Shown here: one piece after another, positions 36,380 to 47,689 of the stretch
How positions within the stretch are numbered: the stretch's first letter is position 1
Layout: each line of letters begins with the position of its first letter
From: Capra hircus
Taxonomy: Eukaryota; Chordata; Mammalia; Artiodactyla; Bovidae
NCBI RefSeq assembly: GCF_001704415.2
Contig: NC_030808.1
Location: 133,749,089-133,813,088, forward strand
Reading direction: 5' to 3'
DNA length: 64,000 nucleotides
Position numbers and translations under genes: made by a program
Notes under the pieces: model-generated
Told to the model about the DNA's origin: nothing
Seen by the model: the letters and a program-made list of their open reading frames with translations, nothing else
Database searches by the model: none

Positions 36380-36480
36380 ATCCCTCACAGTGTCTAATCC
36401 ACAGCTTGGCACACAGTAGATGCTGAATAACTGTCTCAATAATGAGGGAATAAATAAATAAATGAGTGAGTACATGAATG
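36380..36480 (+). repeat. L2/MIR-type 3' end fragment
   Basis: AATCCACAGCTTGGCACACA, GTAGATGCTGAATAACTG and AATAAATAAATAAATGAGTG follow an L2 or MIR 3' terminus with an expanded AAAT/AATG tail. Confidence 0.55.
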
Positions 36481-36838
36481 GACTGATTAAATGGGTTTTA
36501 AAAACTGGATTGTTGCAAGAGATGTGAAATGTAATAAAAGGAAAAGGTCACAAGAGAAAAAGACATGGAAATAGAGAAGAGAAGAAAATGTATTCTGAGC
36601 TATGCAGTACAGGGATGTACTGGCCATCAGGATCGATCTATTATAAACTGTCTGAAGTCTCTATAACAGTGTAGCATTCATCTGAGCACGCTGTAAAGGA
36701 GAGTGCACTCTTGAATTACATGGGTTTAATTGAAAAATAATCTATGAAGGCAATACTGACAAGATTTCTGGGACGCTGCTTTCATTGGGTTTTCTAAGAA
36801 AGCAACACTGGTATTCTCAAGATTGTACAGTGCTTCTG

Positions 36839-36890
36839 CCCATCCACCCACCTGCCCATCCATCCATCTGTCCATCTGTCCATCCATCTT
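36839..36890 (+). repeat. CCAT-type tetranucleotide microsatellite
   Basis: Interrupted CCAT/CTGT units (CATCCATCCATCTGTCCATC) spanning about 50 bp. Confidence 0.8.
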
Positions 36891-37193
36891 TCCAAGGATG
36901 TTCCTTGAGCCCTAGCTGAATGTGCAGAGCACTGGGTCCTGCGCTAGCCTGAATATACATCTTTGCTTCTGTACCAGGCACAGGAAAATCCCTCAGAATC
37001 CAGCTCACTCTCAGAGGTGAAACCCTACCTCTCCAGGGTCTCAAATGCCCATCACCTGATACCTTCACTGCTGGGAGGAGGCCTGGGGGCAGCCTAACGA
37101 GTTGAGTGTGGCTGCAGCTTTGTTCCTGCACAGAGGTGTCAAAGTGTCAGCCCCACAGACAGACAAAAGGGGCACAGATACCTCCAGACTTAC

Positions 37194-37529
37194 CAGCTTG
37201 GTTTGTGGTGATGTTGACAGAGACATGCTGTGGGGGAAAGGGACTCTTGCTGGAGACCCCATTGACAGCCTGGATGTCAAAGGTATACGGGGTATGGGCC
37301 CACAGGCTGCTGATGGAGACGCGACACTCGGTCAGGCCCAGCTGCCTGGGCACGAACTCCACGTTGTCGTCACAGCGGGAGCAGCTCCGGCGGTCTGCCC
37401 GGCACTTCTTACAGATGATGTTGTAGGTCACGTCATCCCGCCCACCCGTCTCCCGAGGAGGGTGCCACTCCAGAATGATGGATGTCTCATTGACGATGGA
37501 GATGACATTGCGGGGACCTGATGGGACAC
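37194..37529 (-). CDS. EPHB1: EPHB1 exon 5: first fibronectin type III domain
   Basis: This 336-bp exon encodes the first extracellular FN3 domain, about residues 321-432. It opens with two bases that finish a split codon, then VPSGPRNVISIVNETSII. It continues through the Eph-typical cysteine cluster (CKKCRADRRSCSRC) and ends NITTNQA plus one base of the next codon. The acceptor on the minus strand is a pyrimidine-rich tract ending CCCTACAG and the donor is GTAAGT, a strong consensus. Two N-glycosylation sequons are visible, NET near the start and NIT near the end. FN3 domains of Eph receptors space the ligand-binding head from the membrane and contribute to receptor clustering. The exon is much richer in CpG than its introns. 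A frame open on the opposite strand across the exon is a shadow. Translation is uninterrupted, so the copy looks functional. Confidence 0.97.
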
Positions 37530-39244
37530 CTGTAGGGAGACAAAGAAAGGCCCGGTGAGGTTGGGTGGAAGCTTGGCCGGCTTCTCTCCATCCCTCTTTG
37601 GTGTGACCCCACCCTCCTCACATACACATATCCCCTCTGCTCCCTCAACTCCAAACAACCATGTCCCGATCCTTTCTGAGAAAAAAGGACAGACGGAGAT
37701 GACAACCTGTTGCCAGCTCCCCGTTCAGTCATCCCAGTGAGGCTTTCCTTCTTTGAATCATGTCTGCCAAGGGAGAGGAGGATGGAGGTCTTGGATACAA
37801 GCCCTTTTGTTCTCAGGACTAAGCTGCCTCCTCCAGGCAGCTTTAGCATCAGTGACATGTATGTATATTGGACTCTTACTGGATTTCATGTCTCTTCTTA
37901 ACTTGTGGAGAACTCAAGGGTTGGAGGGCAGGAGTCACCTCTCCTAGGACTCAACATATTCAGGCATCTTGCGTACAGTGTCACACAACCTGGGATCTAT
38001 GTGGTTTGTGCATGGCAGTGGGAGTGTTTCTCTGCAGGATGGGCTTCCAGAACACCTGGAGAAATGAATATTCACATTGTACAACCTTTGGTGCATGAAG
38101 CCATGTTGGGTAGGAGACTCACACGCCCACTATTTCTTACCCCATGATACAAGAAGAGTATAGGGGTTTGTCCCAGACACTCTGCTAGCTACCAGAGCTG
38201 GTCTTAAGCTGATATGGCACTCCAAATGTTGGTGGTCAGATCTATTCATGGAAAACAAGAGATCTGAACAGACCTTCTCGCCTACAAACCAGGCAGGCTC
38301 ACTGGGACTCAAGGAGGGCAGCCTCTTTCCTCCAGACAGTTCCATCCATGGCTGCTGTTCACACACCTGCAAAGGCTGAGATGCCTTGTTGCAAAACTCT
38401 AGAAAGCTTGGTTCCTAGTAGGAGGGCAGAATGCTGCTAAATTCATAGCTGCAGTCCTGAGCATTTTGAGATCCAGTTGGAGAATCTCCTGCCCAAGAAC
38501 AGAATGGATCATAGCCTCTGGTTGCCAGGATGGGCTCTGCTTATCCTCAGTATCCACCTGATGGAAACAGACTCTGCCTGGAAGCCCCTCTTCTGAATGG
38601 CAGGCCTGCGGGAGCCACTGCTCTGGATAGTAATGCATTCAGAATTCACTCACGTGACTGTCGCCAGCTGAACGGAGACATGTGTAAAGTGGTTCATGCT
38701 GGAAACAGGAATCAAATGCCAACACACCAGAATGAGGGAATAACAACAAGGTCGGGGGGCACCAGGGAAGGATTCTGTGTTGAATCAGTCAACAGCAAGC
38801 AGAGAGAGCAGAAAGCAAATATTAAATCGGATTCTATTAAAACATGAAAGAAAATCAGTGCTGCACTATATAAAGCTCATTAGACCTGAGCTAAAGCATA
38901 GTTTTCATGCATGCTTGTGACAGGGCGGGATTCGTGAAGCATTTTTACTGAGGTCTTGCAAATAGCATTCAAGAATTCCCCACCCATCTGACAGGGATAA
39001 ACATCCATCTCTTTTGGAATCAGTGCACAGCTAGTACTGGGCAGGCATTGGGGATCGCCCTAGGTGGGCGTGGCCAGCCTTGTCTCACACCACATTCATC
39101 ATTAATGCCCATATTGGCCAGTGCCTGTCTTAGACCTGTCTGTTTGCTCAGACAGATGGGACTCAGACCACTAGCTCCCCATGGTGAATGCCCTCTCTGT
39201 CTGACTCATTGTCACAGCAGACAGCCTAGCCTCAGCCACAGGCC

Positions 39245-39375
39245 ACTGTTTCTCATAGTCATAAAAATTACATTCACCAGGCACTTGTTCCATGCCAGGC
39301 ATGGGGTAAATCCTTTAACCATATTATCTTGCTATATTCTGTGGCATCCTCTGGTTATCACTCAGAAAGCAGCCT
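39245..39375 (-). repeat. MIR-like SINE, reverse orientation
   Basis: CACTTGTTCCATGCCAGGCA, TAAATCCTTTAACCATATTA and CATCCTCTGGTTATCACTC resemble MIR antisense blocks. Confidence 0.5.
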
Positions 39376-39459
39376 CGGGCGGAGGGGCAGAGACAGTACT
39401 GTTAGGGAGAGTGACCATTCACTCCTCCCATCCTTTGGAGATGCCCCCCCACACCCTGA

Positions 39460-40380
39460 TTCCAGTTACCTCCTCTTATCCTTGAACTTCAACTTCATCC
39501 TCTCCCCTGACTTTACTTTCTCCACTTAAATAAGTCATTGCCATTTAAAACCCAAACATGGTCACCTGGCATATCTTTCTCTAGGTTGAATGTCCCCTCT
39601 TCACTCTCCAGCCAAGCTTCCCCAAAGTGGAGTCACACATCACACAGGCTCTCCTCTCTCCCTGCTCAACCACCTACAGTCTGGTTTCTCCCCAACTCCT
39701 CTGTCATGCCTGCCTTTTTTTTTTTTTTTTGGACAGGGGTAGGGTAGTGTGGGGGGTTCCCTACTTGGCAAGTCCACAGAATTTGGTCCTTACCTTCCTA
39801 ACATACTGTGTGGTCACTGGCCAGAATATGGGAACCCAACACACTGTACATCCGCGGCATCTCCTTTCCTCGTATTTTTTCCTTCCTCTATATCTCTATC
39901 ACCTCACAAAAATGGGTTCCACCAATCTTCCTTCCCTAAAGCAAAGCCTCTAATCAATCCTTCAACATCGCTTTCCATATCTCCCATCTATTCTCATCCA
40001 CCAGGGTGTGAGTTTCAAAATGTACATGGGATCATATCATTCTCTGCTCAAATACCAGTTATTTAAAAGTTTACCCTCCTTTCCATATCCTTGAAGTCCT
40101 CATATGGACTTGCTGCTCTTGATTTCATCTCTGGGTTATATTGTGACCAACAGGAAGTTCCCACCCTGTCCTGTGCCCACCGAACTCACTTCACATCCCT
40201 AAGCATCTGCACTGCATTCTCTTGTTTGTCTGGAATTCTTCTCCTTCTATCTACTCGAGGAACTCTTTCTCACCATTCCAGATCCAGCACATTTCACTAG
40301 GAGACTTCCCTGATGCTCACAGTCATACACCTCCCCTCTGGGCTTCCATAAGCCCATTTCTGGCTGTGTAACTCAGAATC
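39460..40380 (+). repeat. L2 LINE remnant, left of BovB insertion
   Basis: Pyrimidine-rich L2-like sequence: GTACATGGGATCATATCATT, CATATCCTTGAAGTCCTCAT and TCTGGAATTCTTCTCC. It contains a 16-base T run at 39715-39730. The L2 continues past the BovB insertion at about 40800-40940, where CCCAGCACTCTGCCTGG resembles the L2 end. Confidence 0.55.
39715..39730 (+). repeat. T16 homopolymer
   Basis: Sixteen T residues between CATGCCTGCC and GGACAGGGG. Too isolated to assign to an element. Confidence 0.9.
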
Positions 40381-40788
40381 GTATGGAGGTGAGAGTTGGA
40401 CCATGAAGAAGGCTGAGTGCCGAAGAATTGAGGCTTTTGAACTGTGGTATTGGAGAAGACTCTTGAGAGTCCCTTGGACAGCAAGGAAATCAAACCAGTG
40501 AATCCTAAAGGAAATCAACCCTGAATACTCATTGGAAGAACTGATGCTGAAACTGAAGCTCCAATACCTTGGCCACCTGATGCGAACAGCCAGTTCAGTG
40601 GAAAAGACCCTAATTCTGGGAAAAATTGCAGGCAAAAGGAGAAGAGGAAGGCAGAGGATGAGATGGCATCACCAATTCAATGGATGTGAACTTGGACAAA
40701 TTCCAGGAGATGGTGAGGTACAGGGAAGCCTGGCATGCTGCAGTCCGGGGGTTGCAAAGAGTCAGACACGATTTAGCAACTGAACAAC
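40381..40788 (+). mobile_element. BovB LINE 3' end with 11-bp target-site duplication
   Basis: This is 408 bp of the BovB 3' end: GAAGAAGGCTGAGTGCCGAA, GACTCTTGAGAGTCCCTTGG, CCAATACCTTGGCCACCTGA and GAGTCAGACACGATTTAGCA. AACTCAGAATC lies on both sides (40370-40380 and 40789-40799), marking a target-primed insertion into an L2. The frame open at 40532-40783 is the C-terminal end of the BovB reverse transcriptase ORF. The copy is 5'-truncated and cannot move on its own. Confidence 0.93.
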
Positions 40789-41074
40789 AACTCAGAATCC
40801 ACCATCACACTGCAATGGGCTCTTCCTAAGCATCCTCACCACACTATGGTGTCCTGGTGAGCAGGGGCCGGTAGCTGGTTTGTCTCCATGATTCCCATGC
40901 CCAGCACTCTGCCTGGGGGAGGCCCCATTCTACCAGTTTTCGACCTCTGCTCAGTGTGCGAGGCTGTAGGTCACACGTGTGCACCCTTCTCCAGCATGAG
41001 ACAGAAGCCCTGCAGTGGGGCCGAGGGAACCTGCAGGAGCAGTGAGGACCCTGTTGTGCCCCTGAGTGGTAGAG

Positions 41075-41264
41075 TGAAGCAAAAGTCGCTTAGTAGTGTC
41101 TGACTCTTTGCAACCCCATGGACTATACGGTCCTTGAATTCTCTAGGCCAGAATACTGGAGTGGGTAGCCTTTCCCTTCTCCAGGGGATCTTCCCGAATT
41201 GAGCCCGGGTCTCCTGCCTTGCAGGCGGATTGTTTACAGACTGAGCCACTGGGGAAGCCCAAGG
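41075..41264 (-). mobile_element. Bov-tA SINE with short target-site duplication
   Basis: TTTGCAACCCCATGGACTAT, GGCCAGAATACTGGAGTGGG and ACTGAGCCACTGGGGAAGCC identify a reverse-oriented Bov SINE. GGTAGAG lies at 41068-41074 and 41265-41271. Confidence 0.9.
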
Positions 41265-41754
41265 GGTAGAGGTTTTGGTGAAACACAAGTGGCAGGAGAG
41301 AAACTGAACCATCCCTGATCCATCTGCGTCCCTGGGAGCTGAGGAGACCCACCCTGGTCGATACTTTGTCCAAGTCTGTTCGTTTGCTTCCCATTCAAGA
41401 AGAAAAGCAGTGGGTTTCCGTGAATGATGAATTCTTCACGTTTATCTAAAACAGCCTTCATATGAAGCAAGCACGTCTCACCCATGGCTGCGCTCCAGGG
41501 CACACGTGTCTGTGGGCCATGAACAGCGGTCTCTGGGAGCCATGGTTGCTGAGTCCAGGGCTACATAAATCTGAATCCTTTCCTTCCAAGATCAGGAGCA
41601 GACTTTAATGCCCTCCCTGGAGAGCAGACTCAGACAGCCAGGAGAACCTGAACACCTATCTTGTGGTCTCAGAAGCCAGCATGGTGCCTGGGTTCACAGC
41701 ATACCCTTGTGGAGGTGGCCCAGGTCTGGGCCACCAACAACTACTAGAACCCCA

Positions 41755-41965
41755 TTCATTATTTATTTGTTTACTCACTCACTCTTTAAATAAATACTCC
41801 TGCACTATTGTGGGCACTTGGGAGATAGGATAAAGCAAACCAGATGAGCTTCTGCTCCCGTGGAGTTTACATGGGGGGTGGGGGGCGGGGAGTGACAGAA
41901 AAGAATAGAGAAATAAAGAGATAAAGGACACAGAGATAAAGGAGATGAATCCAGATAACAATAAG
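41755..41965 (-). repeat. L2 3' end, reverse orientation
   Basis: TTTATTTGTTTACTCACTCA, GTGGGCACTTGGGAGATAGG, CCCGTGGAGTTTACATGG and AACAATAAGTGCCAGGAAAT match L2 antisense. It includes a G-rich run at 41872-41892. Confidence 0.65.
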
Positions 41966-42349
41966 TGCCAGGAAATAAAGCTGCCCCTAGGCTCAGATTG
42001 CCTCCCTGCAATGCTTCGCTCCTGACCCTTTTCCTATGAGGTCCCTTCCAGGACAGGCAAGCCAGGCCCAGTGTCTGAGCAGCTAAAACAATGATGGTTC
42101 CCAAGTCCTGCATTGTCCTGATGACAAGGACGCCTTTCTGCAAGTAGGTAGCTTGGATCCTCCTGTGTCTGGACAAAGAGTCTGACCATAGCAGAGTTGG
42201 CCTCCAAATAAATCTTCCTAAAGGAAATGTCAGGGCCACTTCCTACTCATCTAGGCTGTAGCCCCCTGTTTGGGGTCCTCCCCCTGCAGAGAGAATTTGT
42301 CTAGCACCAGGTCCCCAGCAACATCCTTAGGAAGGAGGCCAACTGAGAC

Positions 42350-42353
<4 letters not shown>

Positions 42354-42382
<29 letters not shown>
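42354..42382 (+). repeat. A29 homopolymer
   Basis: Twenty-nine A residues, the longest homopolymer in the window. No retroposon body is recognisable upstream. Likely variable in length and prone to sequencing error. Confidence 0.9.
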
Positions 42383-42385
<3 letters not shown>

Positions 42386-42574
42386 TTAAAAGGGGGAGTG
42401 GAGAGGGAACCAGAGAGAAAAGAAAATTTGCTTTATCCGTCCTCAGAAGCCCTCAGGAAGTGCGCTGGCAGGGCTCAGAGCCAGGGTCTCCTTGTCTAAG
42501 CTCCCTGCTCTCTCGTCCGCGTCCTCGTTTTTCTTAATTACATACAGACAGGCTTTTTGAAGCCTCTCTGATCT

Positions 42575-42588
42575 GTTGCCACGGTTAC
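42575..42588. promoter_or_regulatory. Candidate RFX X-box
   Basis: GTTGCC-AC-GGTTAC is an imperfect palindrome with two half-sites matching GTNRCC on either strand, spaced by two bases, as in RFX-family X-boxes. It is motif evidence only, within a repeat-free stretch of intron 4. Confidence 0.4.
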
Positions 42589-42888
42589 TACTGATGAAAG
42601 CTTCCTGCTAAAAGGGCTAGGAAAACTCAGTCCTTTTAAAGGATGGGAAAACTGCTGAGCTGTGATTCTCTGGGTAGGAGGAACATTGTGGATTCTGGAC
42701 TGTGGGGATGGGTCTCCAGGGTCTTCCAGGATGTGCCTGAGAGGTTAGCTCAGCCCACATGAAGCATGGATGGCACTTTGCATTCAGAAAGTTAGGCAGA
42801 ATTTATCCTTCCAGAGCCATAAGCTACCCCAGTGTTGTCACACTGAGATGAAATCTCCCGCTTCTTAATGTGTTTCAGGCCAGATGAA

Positions 42889-42902
42889 TTTTTTTTTTTT
42901 TT
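42889..42902 (+). repeat. T14 homopolymer
   Basis: Fourteen T residues following CAGATGAA; no element is recognised around it. Confidence 0.85.
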
Positions 42903-43489
42903 AAAGAATTGAGAGACAGAGTGGGTGGGAAAGAGTAGATGAGTTTATCTGTATAAAGCTGGAAATAAGAGCACTCTTGAGTAATCAGAGGAGAAATATG
43001 CTTAAGACAGGTAAGCCTCGAAAGCCACTTTTATCAGGAATCTTAAAAAAAGCCAACATCTAGGTTCAGAATTTAGATGTGAATTTCTGGCTGGTCCAAA
43101 GTACAGAGCAGGCAATGTACAGCTAACTGTGCATTGCTGTTGCCAGGGTTGGTGTCCTTGTATCCCCCACCATGGAGAGCAGGTGAAGATGACAATCACA
43201 GGAAGGTGATATACCCCTGGGCGGCTCCCCTGTGCAGGCTGGAATTGGACCCCTCTGCCTAAGGCCAGAGATGAGGTCCTCTCTTGTTTGTGAATGACCC
43301 CGTGAAGAATCTGATGAAAGCAACAAAGCTTTTCCTGAGAAAAATGAACATGTGTTTGAACATATATGCATGTTTTCAGAGACTCGGAGGGATCTCTGAA
43401 ACCAACCAACAAACCTCTTAAATATTTTCAGCAACAAAATTAAAAAATATATATTCTCTTGTTGGCAAAGCTTAGGAATGTGAACTTCT

Positions 43490-43630
43490 AAGCCTTAATT
43501 TTCTCATTTGAAAAATGGTAGTTTTGAAGACTTAATGAGATAATAAGTCCAAGGGTTTAGCTGTGTGGCTGGTACACAGAAAAACTCAGTTAATGTCAGC
43601 TGCTATTAGTATTAGTATTGTCATTATTGG
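43490..43630 (+). repeat. MIR SINE
   Basis: AAGCCTTAATTTTCTCATTT, GAAGACTTAATGAGATAATA and TAATGTCAGCTGCTATTAGT follow MIR from the core to the 3' end. Confidence 0.75.
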
Positions 43631-45681
43631 ATGATCTGGAATCCTGACCTTCTCATCAAACTAAGGTGAATCTAGTTCAGTCACTTATTCCTTGAGCAGA
43701 GACCCACTCTTGAGCAGATGCCTAGACCTGTGCAGGGAGCCATAAAGATATAGAGGTTACAGCCCATAATGTTGGAGAACCCATATGTTTATTACTGAGA
43801 CAAGATCCCTTATCTATGGAGTACTGGGAATTGTGGACACATTTAGCTAAGGATCAGAGCAAGTGATCCAGACACAAAGAGTTACAGACAGATGTTTGAG
43901 GAATGGTAAGATCAATGCAGGACAAATTTTTGAGATGGTGTCTGGGCATCTTGCCCACAGATTGGAGCTGTATTTGGGGAGAGGCACTTTGAAAGCCATT
44001 TGCTCTAATCTATGCCCTCTGGGCCACCTAACCCTTGCAAGCACCCTCTAGGCAGAGACCTAGTCTTGGGTATGGGGCTGCATCTCCAGCACAGTTCCAC
44101 ACTTTTTGTCTTTTGGGCTTAAAATCTCTGTGGCACTTGTACATCTGCTTCCTGGTCTCCCAAAAGGCAGTCTGACTTTAGCACAGTACCTGGTCTTGCT
44201 TGTTCTCCTTCCTCCTGTGGGCAGGGAAATCCCTCTTTTATACTTCTAGAACAAACTGTGTCCTCTACTCAATATCCTCTTAGGAGAAAGAGTTGAAATA
44301 GGGTCTGTGAATGAGCCAGAAAGGACATGGGATACTCAAGAGTCTGGGATGCACAGGTAGTGTTCTCATGGCTAAGAAGAGTCAAGACTGTGGTTTGGAA
44401 AACTAACTGCATATTTTAATGTGAGTTGAGGGTTAAGAAGGGATAGAAAGGGAGATCAGAAAATAACATCATAGACAGGGGTGGCAAAAAAAATTATGTT
44501 GTGAGGGGCCAGGAAGATATATGGGGAGCAGGGCCAGATGGGTCATCGAAAATGATAGTACTATCAGGACATCTCTACTCATGGCCCACTGTGACATACC
44601 TACTTTAAGAAATTGTGTCTGAGTGATTAGAAGGCTTCCTAGAGAAGAATAAAGGCCTTTAAGATTTTATGGAGAAACAGGAGTCAAGGAGAAGAAGCAG
44701 ACATGGAATTGGGGGCTGTGGAGATCTAAAGAGGTCTTCTATCAAAGCAAAACATGCAGGAAACTAAATCAGCCTGGTGGTTATGTCTTTGTCCTCAGTA
44801 CAGAATGTAGGGCTGAAAGCAGAATGGGATGGAGTGTAACATAAGCCAAAAAAGGGAACGTTTGCAACTGTCAGAAAGGTAGTAGAGTTACCAAGTAAAC
44901 ATGAGGTCAGCTTCATGTTCAGTTGTGGTTCCTTCTTTGGGTAACTTGTTATTTGAAAACAACGTCAAAACCAAAAGCCCTCTGTATTCTCTCTGGCTGA
45001 CATGTGTAGCTTTGACACTCTTCAGCCTAAGTTCAGCTCTCAGTCTTGCTCTCTGCACTTCTCTTTTCCTCCTAAGGCACCAATTCCTCTTCCACCATTC
45101 CTTCACTAGGTGTAGATTTCCTGGGGAAGACTAGACAAGAATGACCACTACGCTAGAGGAAAGCGTTGTGATGCAGGGGACCATGCTGGTTCAGCACCTT
45201 GGAGAGGGGCATGGATCGGCTTGCTCTCACTCCTTTCACTGGGATTCCCTGGATGGCAGTAGGCAGTTTCTAAAGATCTCTCGCAGGTACCAATAACACA
45301 TAATAATAGGAGTCTGTGACAGCAGAGGTTGGAAGGTCTTGTCTTTGGAGATGGGATGGGTATATGACTATCTGAGGCCATATCAGGGGACCAAGAGGAA
45401 GCTATCAGGAATCTGAAGAAAAGCAGTGGCATCAAGCGGACAGACTGCTGAGGTACACTCCATGCAATAAAGAAGCCAAGAGGGGCTTAGGATCTTTGGA
45501 AAAAGCAGACCAAGTGTTGGCTATAATTTATGAGTGACAGAGACTAGACAATTGGAACACTGTTTTGCTCAAGGTGAAGGTGGTAATAGCTCAAGTCCTA
45601 AAGTAGGTTTTCCTAAAAGGGAGTCCGTTGTGCTGGGGGCTTGAGGCACAGAACTGGAAAGCTGAGTGAGGTTTGTCTCTT

Positions 45682-45708
45682 GTAACCAGTAACCAGTACA
45701 CTGGTTAC
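45682..45708. repeat. Short perfect inverted repeat with an overlapping direct copy
   Basis: GTAACCAGT (45689-45697) and its inverse ACTGGTTAC (45700-45708) are separated by AC. A second GTAACCAGT overlaps at 45682-45690. Confidence 0.85.
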
Positions 45709-45794
45709 TCCCCCTAAGAATGTAGGCTGTCTCTCCTGAGGCAAGGAGGAGAGGACATTGAAACCTGGAGCTGTCGTGTTGCTTTACTTTTCCT

Positions 45795-45814
45795 AATTGC
45801 CCCCAGGGGCAATT
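45795..45814. repeat. Perfect 9-bp inverted repeat
   Basis: AATTGCCCC and GGGGCAATT are separated by two bases, forming a 20-bp near-palindrome. Confidence 0.85.
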
Positions 45815-45852
45815 TTATATTGCTTTGAATGAGTTTAAACTAGACCCCAGGG

Positions 45853-45886
45853 ACTGAAGTGACTTAGCAGCAGCAGTAGCAGGGAC
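45853..45886 (+). mobile_element. Tail-only fragment of a Bov SINE/BovB end
   Basis: GACTGAAGTGACTTAGCAGC followed by AGCAGTAGCAG matches only the extreme 3' end of Bov-A/BovB elements. No element body precedes it, so it is an extreme 5' truncation or chance similarity. Confidence 0.5.
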
Positions 45887-46089
45887 ATGCCTTCCTGTGA
45901 ACAGACACCTGTGCCATCTGCATGGACATCTGAAGGACAAGGCTTTGATTTGGTTACATGTGTTTGTTTCATACCACTGAGTGAGTGATTAATTTCGGTA
46001 GTTCGTCAAGAAGATTTCTACAAGGATCATCTGAAAGATCAGAGAGATGGCCGTGGTTTCCATTTTAATAGAGTTCTGCATGGAGTTGT

Positions 46090-46300
46090 GAATTTCATTT
46101 CAACAACAAACCCTACATGCAAAGTACTATCATAGGCATTTTGGTACATAATGAAGCCTCATTTTCCCAATATCCCATGAGGTAGGAACTATTATCCCCA
46201 TTTTAAGTATAAAGAAACTGTAGCTCAGAGACATTAAGTAACTTGCCTAAATTATGTGTGGTGAGTGCTGGAATAAAGACTTAAGTACAAGCCTGGATGT
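46090..46300 (-). repeat. MIR SINE, reverse orientation
   Basis: GGAACTATTATCCCCATTTT, AAAGAAACTGTAGCTCAGAG and AAGTAACTTGCCTAAATTAT are textbook MIR antisense blocks. Confidence 0.85.
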
Positions 46301-47119
46301 TCCCAAAGCTCATCCTTAACAACTCTTCCCCCCAGGGTGGAGGCACCTAAGAGTGCAGGGTGCAGGTGTGGTGCAAATACAGCCAGGTGCTGGGGGCAGG
46401 GGGCCGGTCTCTCAGGAAGGCAGGAAGCTCTTGTTTCTGAACCATTTTAGTAGCGTCCCTGTAGAAACAGAGCAACCGGTTCCAGGGCTGGGCTGAGCGT
46501 GTCTGCATGTGTTGCTCATTAGGGTCTTGGAAACACTGGGCCTGTACTCAGGCAATTCCCCTAATCATAACAGTTAGTAATAAGAAGAAACGACTAGTCA
46601 AAACAAGGAGGGACCCTGCTGAGAGGGATTTCAGGAGCATTAAAGAACCCAGTGTTACACATTTCTCCAAACACCAATGTTTGCTGAAAGTATTTCTTGT
46701 TTCACCTGCTTCGATGGAGCTAATTGTGTGGGAGAGAGGGGGTGGATTCACTTTCTGGGAAGAGCCCCCTCTCCCTGACCTAAATTGAAGCCTGAGCATC
46801 TAGGTTTATCCAGGGCTGCAGAAGCCCTTGGAGGACGGCTGAGGCCCCTGCCTTCGTGAGGCAGTGCATCCCAGCAGGAATGGCTTACAACCATCTGTGT
46901 CACTGCCTGTGGGGACAGGAGGCTGCATCTTCTATTTGTGGCCCCAAGTGAGGCCAGAGAGAAGGAAGCTTGGATAGGATGTCCCCTGCAGATTTCCTGG
47001 GGACACTTCAATCAAGGAGAGATAGAAGTCATGTCATCTTAAAGACCTGGTCTTCAAGACCTCCTTCTTGGCCCTGAAATGAGGCCTCGGGCTTTCTGAA
47101 ATGGTGAAAGATGTGCTGG

Positions 47120-47190
47120 AAAATTGGGCTGAGTGCCAGCTTTGTGACTTTAGGCAGGTCACTTGCATACTCTGAGCCTACTCTTTCACT
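47120..47190 (+). repeat. MIR core fragment
   Basis: GTGCCAGCTTTGTGACTTTA, GGCAGGTCACTTGCATACTC and TGAGCC match the MIR core. Confidence 0.65.
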
Positions 47191-47689
47191 CCTGGCTGAT
47201 CCATCCATGTCCCTGAGACTCTATGTTACACTAAGACCCATACATAGGATTATGGTATGAAAAGTTCCCTGGGGTCTACCCTGAGGAGCTCAAAGTGTGC
47301 AGGGAAGGCAGGCACCTGCACAGCAGTCACACCAAGCACTGACTGACAAGGCTGGTGGACACACCCTCCTGGGCCTGGAGATGGCCACACACTGTGCTGC
47401 AAGGGGACACGCAGGGTCCCTGCTCTCTCCTCACTGATGAGGGAAGCAAACAGCTGAACATACGTTGAGGCTGTCAGTGTATCTTGGTGTGCTCCACATG
47501 CACCAAAGACTATCTGATAGTTACCCAGATATCCCTGTCCATCCATCCACCTTTCAGCAGAGAAACTGTGACCACATACACACCTGTGCAGTGAATAGAA
47601 GACACTGTCTGGGACATCTGACATGAAGGCCCTCTGCAGACATTTTCCTGCTTATGACTTCTGAGGCCCCAGACAGACCCTCTATAGGA

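Larger units (their letters stand above)
16052..37193 (-). other. EPHB1: EPHB1 intron 5
   Basis: A 21.1-kb intron and the largest complete one here. It contains a long antisense L2 (18560-19700), an artiodactyl L1 3' end split by a Bov-A2 SINE (21180-21800), a BovB end (23003-23285), old L1, L2 and MER5 pieces, and two further Bov SINEs (29688-29905 and 34414-34600). Stretches 16052-18500, 27040-29080, 30210-31870 and 32070-34110 hold no repeat I can name. The GC-rich block 27300-28150 is open in several frames on both strands but resembles no known protein. Confidence 0.93.

Noticed and set aside
37102..37521. Plus-strand open frame across exon 5
   Set aside because: It is the antisense shadow of the conserved FN3 exon; the minus-strand frame is the real one.
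41872..41892. G-rich run as a second strong quadruplex
   Set aside because: It has only three runs of three or more G, so the four-run rule is not met without a bulge or two-layer structure.
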